DNA of 64,000 nt from Humibacillus xanthopallidus (GCF_006717145.1 NZ_VFQF01000001.1:1240001-1304000); one strand, 5' to 3'. Shown: positions 32,730 through 41,712, counted from the first letter of the stretch. Numbers and translations: made by a program. Notes: generated by a model from the letters alone, not told the origin.

Positions 32730-34631
32730 TCAGACAGGGTCGAGGGCGCCTTCGTCGGCCAGCTGGTCCTGCCGGCCCTCGTCGAACTGTGTCGCGTGCA
32801 GCACGGCGTAGAGGCCTCCTGCCGCCAGCAGCTCGGCGTGACGCCCGGTCTGCACGACACGACCGTGGTCGAGCACGACGATGAGGTCGGCCTGGCGGAT
32901 CGTCGAGAGCCGGTGCGCGATGACGATCGAGGTGCGCCCCTCAAGGGCGGCATCGAGGGCGTGCTGCACCGCCACCTCGGACTCGGAGTCGAGGTGGGCC
33001 GTCGCCTCGTCGAGCACGACGACGTCGGGCGCCTTGAGCAGCAGCCGCGCGATGGCGAGGCGCTGCTTCTCACCGCCGGAGAGCCGGTGCCCGCGGTCGC
33101 CGACGACGGTGTCGAGGCCCTCGGGCAGCTCGTCGACGAGGGCGCTGATCTGCGCCGCACGCAGCGCGGCATGGATCTGCTCGTCGGTGGCCTCCGGGCG
33201 CGCGTAGAGCAGGTTGGCCCGGATCGTGTCGTGGAAGAGGTGGGCTTCCTGCGTGACGACGCCGATGCGGTCGCGGAGCGAGGTCATCGTCACGTCGCGC
33301 AGGTCGACGCCACCGACCCGGACCGCCCCCGACGTGGGGTCGTAGAGCCGGGCCACGAGCGAGGTGAGCGTCGTCTTGCCGGCACCTGAGGGTCCGACGA
33401 GGGCGACGAGCGCGCCAGCGGGCACGGACACCGTGATGTCCTGGAGGACGACCCCACTGCCGCGCCGGTCGCCGGAGGCAACGGACTCGAGGGACGCGAG
33501 CGACACCTCGTCTGCGGAGGGGTAGCCGAAGCCGACATGGTCGAGCTCGACCCCGAGCGGGCCGTCCGGCAGGTCGACGGCGTCGGGCTTCTCGGTGACG
33601 AGCGGCTGGAGGTCGAGCACCTCGAAGACCCGCTCGAAGGAGATGAGGGCCGTCATGACGTCGACCCGGACGTTGGACAGCGACGTCAACGGCCCGTAGA
33701 GCCGGGCGAGCAGGGCCGAGAGGGCGAGCAGGGTTCCGACGGACAGGGTGCCGTTGACCGCCATGATGCCGCCGAAGCCATAGACCATGGCCGTTGCGAG
33801 AGCCGCGACGAGGCTGAGCGCTGCGATGAAGATCGTGCGGTTGAACGCGATCTGGACCCCGATGTCGCGCACCCGCCCGGCTCGGTCGGCATACTCCTCC
33901 TCCTCACGGGCCGGCGAGCCGAAGAGCTTGACGAGCAGTGCGCCCGCGACGTTGAAGCGCTCCGTCATCCGCGTGCCCATGTCGGCGTTGAGCGTCATCT
34001 GGCGGTGGGCGAGCTCGGCGAGGCGCTTGCCCATGAGCTTGGCCGGGATGAGGAAGAGCGGCACGAGCAGCAGCGACCCCAGGGTCAGCTGCCACGACAG
34101 GGCGAGCATCGCCGCGACGACGAGCGCCACCGAGACGATGTTGGACACGACGTTGGACAGCACGGAGGTGAAGGCCTGCTGGGCGCCGACGACGTCGTTG
34201 TTGAGGCGCGAGACGAGGGAGCCCGTCTGGGCGCGGGTGAAGAAGGCGATCGGCTGGCGCAGGACGTGGGCGAAGACCTGCGTGCGCAGGTCGTTGATGA
34301 GTCCCTCGCCGATGCGGGAGGAGTACCACCGCGAGACGACCGTCAACACCGCGTCGAGCACCGCGATGGCCGCGACGAGCAACGACAGGCGGATGACGAC
34401 CGACGAGTCCTTCGGGATGACACCGTCGTCGACGAGGCTCTTGAGCAGTAGGGGCACCGTGACGACGAGCACCGAGTCGAGCACCACGACGGCGAGGAAG
34501 CCGATGATCGCCCGACGGTAGGGGCCGGCATACGTCAGCACGCGTCGGCGCGTGCCTGGCGAGAGCTTGCGCTCGGCGACCGACGAGTCGCGCGACATCG
34601 ATCGCATCGCCATCCATGGCTGCATGCCCAT
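32730..34631 (-). CDS. ABC transporter, fused permease and ATP-binding (exporter type)
   Basis: A 633-residue half-transporter of the ABCB/MsbA type. A six-helix transmembrane domain (about 40-340; FLAVVVLDSVLVVTVPLLL, SNIVSVALVVAAMLALS) precedes an ATPase domain with Walker A VGPSGAGKTTLT, Q-loop VVTQEAHLFHD, signature RLSGGEKQRLAIAR, Walker B VVVLDEATAHLD and H-loop IAHRLST. It should work as a homodimer or with a partner to export lipids or drugs; none is adjacent. ATG 34631 follows AGGAGG at a 7-base spacing. The linker between the domains (GYPSADEVSLASLES) is longer than usual. Confidence 0.93.
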   Translation of the reverse strand: MGMQPWMAMRSMSRDSSVAERKLSPGTRRRVLTYAGPYRRAIIGFLAVVVLDSVLVVTVPLLLKSLVDDGVIPKDSSVVIRLSLLVAAIAVLDAVLTVVSRWYSSRIGEGLINDLRTQVFAHVLRQPIAFFTRAQTGSLVSRLNNDVVGAQQAFTSVLSNVVSNIVSVALVVAAMLALSWQLTLGSLLLVPLFLIPAKLMGKRLAELAHRQMTLNADMGTRMTERFNVAGALLVKLFGSPAREEEEYADRAGRVRDIGVQIAFNRTIFIAALSLVAALATAMVYGFGGIMAVNGTLSVGTLLALSALLARLYGPLTSLSNVRVDVMTALISFERVFEVLDLQPLVTEKPDAVDLPDGPLGVELDHVGFGYPSADEVSLASLESVASGDRRGSGVVLQDITVSVPAGALVALVGPSGAGKTTLTSLVARLYDPTSGAVRVGGVDLRDVTMTSLRDRIGVVTQEAHLFHDTIRANLLYARPEATDEQIHAALRAAQISALVDELPEGLDTVVGDRGHRLSGGEKQRLAIARLLLKAPDVVVLDEATAHLDSESEVAVQHALDAALEGRTSIVIAHRLSTIRQADLIVVLDHGRVVQTGRHAELLAAGGLYAVLHATQFDEGRQDQLADEGALDPV

Positions 34632-34701
34632 CCGGTGACCTCCTGTCCTCCCCCGATCCAACCGCGAGGTGGTGACAGCGATTCCCCGGGGGCACCGGCG
34701 G

Positions 34702-34719
34702 GCCCCGACGGGCCGGGGC
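34702..34719 (-). terminator. Hairpin at the end of the enoyl-CoA hydratase gene
   Basis: GCCCCG (34702-34707) and CGGGGC (34714-34719) pair over 6 bp, with up to two further pairs at the base (one wobble), immediately after the stop at 34720. No T-run. Confidence 0.35.
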
Positions 34720-35514
34720 TCAGCCCGTCGCGCCGCCCATCAGCGCCCGGAGCAGCCCGCTCTGGGCGGAGCGCTCGGCCGCGAGCTGGGTGTCACGGTC
34801 GGCGGTGACGGCCGACCGCAACAGCGGTTTGAGTGCCCGCACTGCGGGCTCGGGCGCCGTAAGCACGTGCTGGACGAGCGAGAAGGTCGCCTCGTCGAGG
34901 TCTGCCGCCGGCGCGATCGCGTTGACGAGGCCCATCGCGTGTGCCTCCGGGGCGCTCACCCGGCGGCCCGTCGCGCAGATCTCGAGGGCGCGCGCGTAGC
35001 CGACGAGGTGGACCAGCGGCCCCGTGCCACCGAGGTCGGGCACGAGGCCGAGGCTCGTCTCGCGCATCGCGAACCACGCCTCGAGCGAGGCCACCCGCAG
35101 GTCGGCGGCCAGGGCGAGCTGGAAGCCGGCGCCGATGGCGTAGCCGTGGACCTGGGCGACGACGAGCGCCGGGCACTCCCCCCACGCCGTGAAGCCCTCC
35201 TGGTATGCCGCGATGGCCCGGTCCATCGCCTCGGGCCCGTGCGTCGCGACGAGCTCGGCCATGCTCTCCTCGCCCTCGACGCCCACGGGGCCGAACATCG
35301 CGGTGTCGATGCCCGCCGAGAACGCCTCGCCCGCCCCGCGGATTACGACGACCCGCACCTCCTCGGGCAGGCTGCGGGCCTCCTCGGCCAGCGCCCGCCA
35401 GAGCGAGGGCGTCTGTGCGTTGCGCTTGTCCGGCCGGTCGAGCGTGACGACGCGGACCGGGCCGTCGGTCTCAACGCGCAGGTGGGGGTGCGGGTGGGTG
35501 GCGTCAGTCGTCAT
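34720..35514 (-). CDS. Enoyl-CoA hydratase/isomerase family protein
   Basis: A 264-residue crotonase-fold protein. The oxyanion-hole segments GAGEAFSAGIDTAMF and VHGYAIGAGFQLALAADLR are clear. In true enoyl-CoA hydratases two Glu residues are catalytic; here the regions read MRETSLGLVPDLGGTGPL, so a hydratase, isomerase or dehalogenase-type activity is all possible. ATG 35514 is 7 bases after TAGCCT (35522-35527), predicting a leaderless mRNA. No beta-oxidation neighbours are present. Confidence 0.88.
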   Translation of the reverse strand: MTTDATHPHPHLRVETDGPVRVVTLDRPDKRNAQTPSLWRALAEEARSLPEEVRVVVIRGAGEAFSAGIDTAMFGPVGVEGEESMAELVATHGPEAMDRAIAAYQEGFTAWGECPALVVAQVHGYAIGAGFQLALAADLRVASLEAWFAMRETSLGLVPDLGGTGPLVHLVGYARALEICATGRRVSAPEAHAMGLVNAIAPAADLDEATFSLVQHVLTAPEPAVRALKPLLRSAVTADRDTQLAAERSAQSGLLRALMGGATG

Positions 35515-35577
35515 GGCAGGCAGGCTACCTGCGGCGCGCGCGCCGCCCCCGGCGTCTCTGGTGGCGGGTGGCCGACG

Positions 35578-35772
35578 TCACGCAGCGGCGGCGACGCGCA
35601 CGGGCGGCACGACGCGCAGGACACCCCAGCCGGACACCGAGGCCGGCTGGACCAGCTCGACCCGGAAGACGCGCGCACAGTCCAGGCAGGACCACGCGGA
35701 GGTGGGGTCCGGGAACGGCGTCACGTCGTCGCCCGCGCAGAACGGGCAGGTGAGGTGGTGATCGGTCGGCAT
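35578..35772 (-). CDS. Small zinc-ribbon-like protein
   Basis: A 64-residue protein with LTCPFCAGDDVTPF and AWSCLDCARVFRVELV, i.e. two CxxC pairs 20 residues apart, which is a typical zinc ribbon. The remainder (PASVSGWGVLRVVPPVRV) is unremarkable. Function unknown; such ribbons often bind nucleic acid or act as accessory metal-binding subunits. Its promoter region is an AT-rich island (35794-35846) that stands out in this GC-rich sequence, suggesting separate regulation. Confidence 0.7.
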   Translation of the reverse strand: MPTDHHLTCPFCAGDDVTPFPDPTSAWSCLDCARVFRVELVQPASVSGWGVLRVVPPVRVAAAA

Positions 35773-35802
35773 GACACTCAGTGTGCCGAGGCACCATCAC
35801 GA

Positions 35803-35844
35803 ATACAATAAGCATCCATTATGTGATCCAAACTGTTTGCTTAT
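35803..35844 (-). promoter_or_regulatory. AT-rich promoter region with inverted repeat ATAAGCA/TGCTTAT
   Basis: On the minus strand TTGGAT (35831-35826) and TTGTAT (35808-35803) are 17 bases apart, a plausible promoter for the zinc-ribbon gene that starts at 35772. ATAAGCA (35808-35814) and TGCTTAT (35838-35844) form a 7-bp inverted repeat flanking the -35 region, a possible operator. The surrounding 50 bases are about 60 % A+T. Confidence 0.45.
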
Positions 35845-35888
35845 GCAGGCTGACGCGCGGAGCAGCACGGTGCCACCGACAGAGCCGT

Positions 35889-35903
35889 GGGCGACCGTCG
35901 CCC
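35889..35903 (-). terminator. Short hairpin after the ABC-F gene
   Basis: GGGCGACCGTCGCCC, a 5- to 7-bp stem with a minimal loop, 8 bases after the ABC-F stop (35911) on the minus strand. Weak evidence on its own. Confidence 0.3.
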
Positions 35904-35910
35904 CTGCGCG

Positions 35911-37509
35911 TCAGGCCAGGGAGATGAGGTCGAGGTAGTCGGGGCCCCACAGGTCCTCGACGCCGTCGGGCAGGAGCAGGATGCGCTCTGGCTCGAGGGC
36001 CTCCACCGCGCCTTCGTCGTGGGTGACGAGCACGACCGCACCCTCGAAGGTCGACAGCGCGCCGAGGATCTCGGCGCGAGAGGCCGGGTCGAGGTTGTTG
36101 GTCGGCTCGTCGAGGAGCAGCACGTTGGCGGCGGAGACGACGAGCAGCGCGAGCGAGAGGCGGGTCTTCTCGCCACCGGAGAGGACACCGGCCGGCTTGT
36201 GCACGTCGTCGCCGGAGAAGAGGAAGGAGCCGAGCACCTTGCGCACCTCGGTCTCGCCGAGCTCCGGTGCCGCCGACTTCATGTTCTCGAGGACGGTGCG
36301 GCCGACGTCGAGGTTCTCGTGCTCCTGGGCGTAGTAGCCGAGGCGCAGCCCGTGGCCGGGCTCGACCTCCCCGGTGTCCGGGGTGTCGACCCCGGCGAGC
36401 ATCCGCAGCAGAGTGGTCTTGCCGGCGCCGTTGAGACCGAGGACGACGACCTTGCTGCCCCGGTCGATGGCGAGGTCGACGTCCGTGAAGACCTCGAGCG
36501 AGCCGTAGGAGCGTGACAGGCCGGACGCCCGCAGCGGCGTCTTGCCGCAGGCTGCAGGCTTCGGGAAGCGGAGCTTGGCCACCTTGTCGGTCTGGCGCTC
36601 CCCCTCGACGCCGGCGAGCAGCCGCTCGGCCCGCTTGGCCATGTTCTGGGCCGCCGTCGCCTTGGTGGCCTTGGCCCGCATCTTGTCGGCCTGCGCCATG
36701 AGCGCGCCGGCCTTCTTCGTCGCGTTGGCGAGCTCGCGCCTGCGACGCTTCTCGTCGGTCTCGCGGGCCTGGAGGTAGGTCTTCCAGTTGACGTTGTAGA
36801 CGTCGAGGGCCGAGCGGTTGGCGTCGAGGTGGTAGACCTTGTTGACGACGGCGTCGAGCATCTCGGCGTCGTGGCTGATGATGATGAGCCCGCCCTTGTA
36901 GGAGCGGAGGTACTCCCGCAGCCAGACGATCGAGTCGGCGTCGAGGTGGTTGGTCGGCTCGTCGAGGAGCAGGGTCTCGTTGCCGGAGAAGAGGATCCGC
37001 GACAGCTCGACGCGACGGCGCTGACCACCAGAGAGGGTGCCGAGCGGCTGGCCGAGGATGCGCTCCTCGAGGTTGAGGGCGCTGGCGATCGACGCGGCCT
37101 CGGACTCGGCGGCATACCCGCCCTGGGCCTCGAACTCGGTCTCGAGCCGCGTGTAGGCACGCATCGCCTTCTCGCGCACGGCCTCGTCGTCGCTGCCCAT
37201 CCGGGCCTCCGCCTCGGAGCGCCGGCGCACGATCTCGTCGAGCCCGCGGGCCGAGAGGATGCGGTCGCGGGCGAGCATCTCGAGGTCGCCGGTGCGGGGG
37301 TCCTGCGGGAGGTAGCCGACCGCGCCGGTGCGGGTCACGGTGCCGGCTGCGGGTTGTCCCTCGCCGGCGAGCACCTTGGTCAGGGTCGTCTTGCCTGCTC
37401 CGTTGCGCCCGACGAGGCCGATGCGGTCACCGGCATCTATCCGGAAGCTGGCGTCCTCGACGAGCAGGCGCGCCCCAGCGCGCAGCTCGATCCCGGTGGC
37501 GACGATCAC
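35911..37509 (-). CDS. ABC-F family ATPase (ribosome-associated)
   Basis: A 532-residue protein with two ABC ATPase domains in tandem and no membrane part. Domain 1: Walker A GLVGRNGAGKTTLT, signature TLSGGQRRRVELSR, Walker B TLLLDEPTNHLD. The interdomain P-site tRNA interaction motif linker is rich in Lys and Arg (EKRRRRELANATKKAGAL, about 250-310). Domain 2: VLGLNGAGKTTLL, VLSGGEKTRLSLALL, VLLLDEPTNNLD. ABC-F proteins bind the ribosomal E site and aid translation, and some give antibiotic resistance; which applies cannot be told. GTG 37509 follows GAGGA at a 6-base spacing. Confidence 0.93.
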   Translation of the reverse strand: MIVATGIELRAGARLLVEDASFRIDAGDRIGLVGRNGAGKTTLTKVLAGEGQPAAGTVTRTGAVGYLPQDPRTGDLEMLARDRILSARGLDEIVRRRSEAEARMGSDDEAVREKAMRAYTRLETEFEAQGGYAAESEAASIASALNLEERILGQPLGTLSGGQRRRVELSRILFSGNETLLLDEPTNHLDADSIVWLREYLRSYKGGLIIISHDAEMLDAVVNKVYHLDANRSALDVYNVNWKTYLQARETDEKRRRRELANATKKAGALMAQADKMRAKATKATAAQNMAKRAERLLAGVEGERQTDKVAKLRFPKPAACGKTPLRASGLSRSYGSLEVFTDVDLAIDRGSKVVVLGLNGAGKTTLLRMLAGVDTPDTGEVEPGHGLRLGYYAQEHENLDVGRTVLENMKSAAPELGETEVRKVLGSFLFSGDDVHKPAGVLSGGEKTRLSLALLVVSAANVLLLDEPTNNLDPASRAEILGALSTFEGAVVLVTHDEGAVEALEPERILLLPDGVEDLWGPDYLDLISLA

Positions 37510-37653
37510 GGCAGTTCCTCTCTGGTGCCGCACTACGTCAGCGGCCGAATGACCCCTCCATTCTGCCAGCGCCCGAGGGGTGCTCTCGACGCGTTATCCG
37601 CCCCGGCCCCATTGGCGTTCGAGGTGATCGCGTCAGCCACCTGGGTCTCGTCA

Positions 37654-38817
37654 TCACCTCGAACCGGAGGGCGCGACGGGCATGAGGACGGAGAACCCCG
37701 CACTGTCGCCGCGGATGGCAAGCGGCCGGTGCGGGCCGTCGAGCACGAGCGTCGGCCGCGACCCCGCGACGGCGAGCGCCTCGTGGAGGAACTCGGGGTC
37801 GACGTAGACGTCGGCGACACCGTCGGCCCCTGCGTCGTCCCTCACGGCCACGAGCACCGAGCCGTCGCGGACGACGAGCCCGACCGTCTCGCGCTCGACC
37901 TGCAGACGGCCACTCAGTCCCCCGGCATCGACGGTCTCCCCCCGCGGCTCCGGCGCGAGGATCGCGCGGTAGTCGGGGAACGAGCCGGGCACGGCTGCCG
38001 TCGCGATGAGGTCACCGCCGATGCGCACGCCGACCCCCTCGCCCTGCACGTCGACCTGGACATCGACCTCCACCCGGTTCGGTGCCTCCGCCTCCCTGCA
38101 CGCTGCGGCGACCCGGTCGGCCCAGTCCACGGGCACAACGACCGCCACGCGGTCCGCCGGCGCGCCGAGCGCGGCCGAGCCGCCAAGGCTCGAGTCGCCA
38201 GCGAGAGAGTCGACCGAGCTGACAGCAGGAGCCCAGCCCACGGCGAGCCGGTAGCGGTCGGTCGCGACGCACCGCACCTCCGAGGCGCTCACCTCGAGGA
38301 GGATCCCCGTGAGCACCCGCAGGTCCGGCCCGTCGGGCGCGCCGGCCACCGGCTCGCCCGGCGCGACCGCGAAGCGCACCGAGGCGAGCGCCGCGGCGAG
38401 GTCACCGGCGCGCACCGTGACCCGAGGGAGCCCACCTGCGACGGCGCCACGCTCGGCCAGCAGCGCGAGGGTGCGCACGATCTCACGACGGGCGTCGGCG
38501 AGCCCGTCGACGAGACGCTGCTCGTGGGCCGTGACGACGTCGGCCGCGGCTCCGGACGCACCGCGCGCGTCCTCGTCGAGCACGAGCGCGGCCTCGGCGA
38601 GCGGCATACCGACCCGGCGCAGCGACGCGAGCAGGCGGGCCGCGCGGACCTGCGCAGCGGCATACCTCCGGTAGCCCGTCAGGGCGTCGACGTCGGCGGG
38701 CACGAGCACGCCCTCACGGTCGTAGAAGCGCAGCGCACTCGCGCTGAGGCCGCTGCGACGGGCGAGCTCGCCGATGGTCAGAAGGCGGTCGGGATCCGGG
38801 CGGGAGGGAGCTTGCAT
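37654..38817 (-). CDS. MerR-type regulator fused to DNA polymerase III beta (sliding clamp)-like domains
   Basis: A 387-residue fusion. Residues about 13-80 are a MerR winged-helix domain (LLTIGELARRSGLSASALRF, YDREGVLVPADVD, GYRRYAAAQV); 85-125 are helical and may be the dimer coil. From about 135 the sequence follows clamp domain II (VTVRAGDLAAALASVRFAV, LTGILLEVSASEVRCVATDR-YRLAV, PGSFPDYRAIL). A shortened domain III ends in VDPEFLHEALAVAG and FSVLMPVAPS, like the end of DnaN. Clamp domain I is missing. The protein probably regulates the divergent glucosidase gene or binds DNA through both parts (inference). ATG 38817 is 7 bases after CAGTCT, a weak -10. Confidence 0.85.
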   Translation of the reverse strand: MQAPSRPDPDRLLTIGELARRSGLSASALRFYDREGVLVPADVDALTGYRRYAAAQVRAARLLASLRRVGMPLAEAALVLDEDARGASGAAADVVTAHEQRLVDGLADARREIVRTLALLAERGAVAGGLPRVTVRAGDLAAALASVRFAVAPGEPVAGAPDGPDLRVLTGILLEVSASEVRCVATDRYRLAVGWAPAVSSVDSLAGDSSLGGSAALGAPADRVAVVVPVDWADRVAAACREAEAPNRVEVDVQVDVQGEGVGVRIGGDLIATAAVPGSFPDYRAILAPEPRGETVDAGGLSGRLQVERETVGLVVRDGSVLVAVRDDAGADGVADVYVDPEFLHEALAVAGSRPTLVLDGPHRPLAIRGDSAGFSVLMPVAPSGSR

Positions 38818-38898
38818 GACGAGAAGACTGGGCCCTGCACCGGGTCGAAGGTCAAGACCCGTAACCGCGCCGACACAACGATGCACCACGATGTGCCC
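38818..38898. promoter_or_regulatory. Divergent promoter region of the MerR-clamp gene and the glucosidase gene
   Basis: 81 bases separate the two start codons. On the plus strand CACGAT lies 6 bases before ATG 38899, and on the minus strand CAGTCT lies 7 bases before ATG 38817. MerR proteins commonly bind a palindrome between divergent promoters; I see no strong palindrome by eye. Confidence 0.4.
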
Positions 38899-41592
38899 AT
38901 GAACAGCCCCCTGCCCCCCGGTGAACCGCTGGGCGCCGAGCACGCCCGGCTGAACGAGTCGGCGGGCGCCGACGCCCCGTGGCGCCGCTGGGGCCCCTAC
39001 CTCTCGGGCCGGCAGTGGGGCACGGTGCGCGAGGACTACTCGGCCGAGGGCAACGCGTGGTCGGAGTTCCCGTTCGACCACGCCGTGTCACGGGCCTACC
39101 GCTGGGGCGAGGACGGGCTGGGCGGCATCAGCGACCGCTTCGGCTTCCTCAACGTCGCCGTCGCCCTTTGGAACGGCAAGGACCCCATCCTCAAGGAGCG
39201 CCTCTTCGGCCTCACCAACGAGGAGGGCAACCACGGCGAGGACGCCAAGGAGTACTGGTGGGCCGTCGACGGCACGCCCACGCACTCGTGGATGCAGTGG
39301 CTCTACCGCTACCCGCAGCAGGAGTTCCCCTACGAGCAACTGCGCCGCGAGAACCGCGAGCGCACCCGTGACGAGCGCGAGTTCGAGCTCGGCGACACCG
39401 GGATCCTCGACGACCACGAGTTCTTCGACGTCATGATGACCTACGCCAAGGCCGGCCCCGACGACGTCTGCATCCGCATCACCGCGACCAACCACGGGCC
39501 CGAGGCCGCACCGCTGCACGTCCTCCCGACGGTCTGGCTGCGCAACACGTGGTCCTGGGGCCTCGACGACCGCGTCACCGAGCTGCACGAGATCCGGCGC
39601 AACGGGCGCCCGCCGCGCGGATTCCGCGCGGCCGAGGTCTCGCACGGCTTCCTCGGGCACTACGTCATCGCCGCCGCCGGCTCCCCGACGGCGCTCTTCT
39701 GCGACAACGAGACCAACGCCAAGCACCTCTTCGGCGAGCAGGCCCTCGCCAACCAGTCGCTCTATCCCAAGGACGCCATCAACCAGCGGGTCGTGCACGG
39801 GCGCGCCAAGGCGGTCAACCCCGCTGGCTACGGCAGCAAGTGCGCCTTCTGGTACCGCTTCGACTCGATCGCCCCCGGCGAGACGGTCACCGTCGACCTG
39901 CGGCTCGCGACCACCGACCCGAGCATCGACTGGTTCGGCGAGCAGTTCGACGCGGTGATGGACGCCCGCCTGACCGAGGCCGACGAGTTCTACGGCCACG
40001 TCATCCACCCCTCCCTGAGCGAGGGCGACCGGCACGTCGCTCGTCGTGCGTATGCCGGCCTGCTCTGGGGCAAGCAGCTCTACCGCTACGACGTGGCCCG
40101 GTGGATGGAGGGCGACCCCGCCGCGCCGCCGCCGCCGGCCTCGCGGCAGAAGGGCCGCAACGAGCACTGGAAGCACCTCGCCCTCGCCGACGTCATCTCG
40201 ATGCCCGACGAGTGGGAGTACCCGTGGTTCGCCGCGTGGGACCTCGCCTTCCACACGATCCCGCTCGCGCACGTCGACCCGGCGTTCGCCAAGGAGCAGC
40301 TTGTCCTCATGTGCCGGGAGTGGGCGATGGCCCCGAACGGCCAGCTGCCCGCCTACGAGTGGGAGTTCAGCGACGTCAACCCCCCTGTGCACGCCTGGGC
40401 GGCCTGGCACGTCTACCGCATCGACGGCTACCGCGACCGCGAGTTCCTCACCCGCGTCTTCACCAAGCTGCTGCTCAACTTCGCGTGGTGGGTCAACCGC
40501 AAGGACGCCAACGGCTCCAACCTCTTCGAGGGTGGCTTCCTCGGCATGGACAACATCGGGCTGTTCAACCGCTCCGCTCCCCTGCCGCCCGGCTTCCGGC
40601 TCGAGCAGAGCGACGCGACGAGCTGGATGGCCTTCTACTGCCAGCAGATGCTGAAGATCGCGCTCGAGCTCGCCCGCACCGACAAGGCCTGGGACGACGT
40701 CGCGACGAAGTTCCTCGAGCACTTCCTCTCGATCGCCCAGGCGATGCGCCACTTCGGCTCGAGCGACAAGAGCCTCTGGCACGAGGAGGACGGCTTCTAC
40801 TACGACGTCCTCGTGCAGCCCGACGGCACGGCGCCGCACATGCGGGTGCGCTCGATGGTCGGCCTGCTGCCGATCCTCGGCGCGACCGAGGTGCCGCCGT
40901 GGGTCGTCGACGAGTGCCCGGACGTCACCCGCAACTTCCGATGGCTGCAGGAGCGCCGGCCCGACCTCGTCAAGCCGATGCTCGGCCGCGACGACGGCAA
41001 GATGCTGCTCACTCTCGTGCCGCCCAAGCGGCTGCGGCGCATCCTCGAGCGGATGTTCGACACCGACGAGTTCCTCTCCCCCTTCGGCATCCGCTCGCTC
41101 TCGGCGGCCACCCGCGAGGCCGTGACGGCGACGGTGGGCGGCCGGACCGTGTCGATCGAGTACGAGCCCGGCGAGTCGCGCACCGCGATGTTCGGCGGCA
41201 ACTCCAACTGGCGCGGCCCCGTGTGGTTCCCCGTCAACGTGCTGCTCGCCGACAAGCTGCGCACCTACGGCCGCTACTTCGGCGACTCCTTCACCATCGA
41301 GCTGCCGACCGGCTCGGGCAACTGGGGCACCCTCGAGGACGCCGCCGACCTCATCGACGGCGGGCTCACCGCGCTCTTCCGACCCGTCGACGGTCGGCGC
41401 CCCTCCGACGGCAAGCGCATCGAGTCGTCGCCCGACCCGCTGTGGAGCCAGCACCCCACCTTCTCCGAGTACTTCGACGGTGACACCGGCGAGGGGCTCG
41501 GGGCGACGCACCAGACGGGCTGGACCGCCCTCGTCTCCCACCTGCTCAACCCCCGGCTGCCCCCCGACCCGCGCACGATGGGCTGGGGCTGA
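38899..41592 (+). CDS. GH63-like glucosidase family protein (MGH1-like)
   Basis: An 897-residue cytoplasmic glycoside hydrolase of the clan around GH63 and bacterial mannosylglycerate hydrolase. An N-terminal beta-sandwich region (about 1-390) is followed by an (alpha/alpha)6 barrel (about 400-890). Conserved pieces include ADVISMPDEWEYPWFAAWD, LFEGGFLGMDNIGLFNRS, SLWHEEDGFYYDV and NSNWRGPVWFPVN; acid/base residues should lie in these Asp/Glu-rich loops. The substrate may be a glucoside, trehalose-like or glycogen-derived oligosaccharide, not determinable here. ATG 38881 would add 6 residues; ATG 38899 has the better -10 spacing. It is divergent from the MerR-clamp gene. Confidence 0.87.
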   Translation: MNSPLPPGEPLGAEHARLNESAGADAPWRRWGPYLSGRQWGTVREDYSAEGNAWSEFPFDHAVSRAYRWGEDGLGGISDRFGFLNVAVALWNGKDPILKERLFGLTNEEGNHGEDAKEYWWAVDGTPTHSWMQWLYRYPQQEFPYEQLRRENRERTRDEREFELGDTGILDDHEFFDVMMTYAKAGPDDVCIRITATNHGPEAAPLHVLPTVWLRNTWSWGLDDRVTELHEIRRNGRPPRGFRAAEVSHGFLGHYVIAAAGSPTALFCDNETNAKHLFGEQALANQSLYPKDAINQRVVHGRAKAVNPAGYGSKCAFWYRFDSIAPGETVTVDLRLATTDPSIDWFGEQFDAVMDARLTEADEFYGHVIHPSLSEGDRHVARRAYAGLLWGKQLYRYDVARWMEGDPAAPPPPASRQKGRNEHWKHLALADVISMPDEWEYPWFAAWDLAFHTIPLAHVDPAFAKEQLVLMCREWAMAPNGQLPAYEWEFSDVNPPVHAWAAWHVYRIDGYRDREFLTRVFTKLLLNFAWWVNRKDANGSNLFEGGFLGMDNIGLFNRSAPLPPGFRLEQSDATSWMAFYCQQMLKIALELARTDKAWDDVATKFLEHFLSIAQAMRHFGSSDKSLWHEEDGFYYDVLVQPDGTAPHMRVRSMVGLLPILGATEVPPWVVDECPDVTRNFRWLQERRPDLVKPMLGRDDGKMLLTLVPPKRLRRILERMFDTDEFLSPFGIRSLSAATREAVTATVGGRTVSIEYEPGESRTAMFGGNSNWRGPVWFPVNVLLADKLRTYGRYFGDSFTIELPTGSGNWGTLEDAADLIDGGLTALFRPVDGRRPSDGKRIESSPDPLWSQHPTFSEYFDGDTGEGLGATHQTGWTALVSHLLNPRLPPDPRTMGWG

Positions 41593-41598
41593 GCCACC

Positions 41599-41657
41599 CG
41601 GCATACCGCGTCGGCTCGTCGGGCCCCCGGGCCGCTCGCAACCGCGCCGGTATGCCG
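41599..41657. terminator. Large inverted repeat after the glucosidase gene
   Basis: CGGCATACCG (41599-41608) and CGGTATGCCG (41648-41657) form ten perfect pairs enclosing an inner GGGCC/GGCCC hairpin near 41621-41632. It starts 7 bases after the glucosidase stop and ends 42 bases before the next gene's -10 box. Its arms are again the frequent octamer. Confidence 0.55.
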
Positions 41658-41712
41658 CCCGGCGGGGTGACGTGTCGGGAGGCGCGGTCGCGCTCGGGTA
41701 GCGTGAGCGACC

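Noticed and set aside
36829-41592. A single open frame of 1587 codons on the plus strand
   Set aside because: The first part (to 38880) is antisense to the ABC-F and MerR-clamp genes and has low-complexity Arg/Val/Asp content; only the glucosidase part from 38899 looks like protein.
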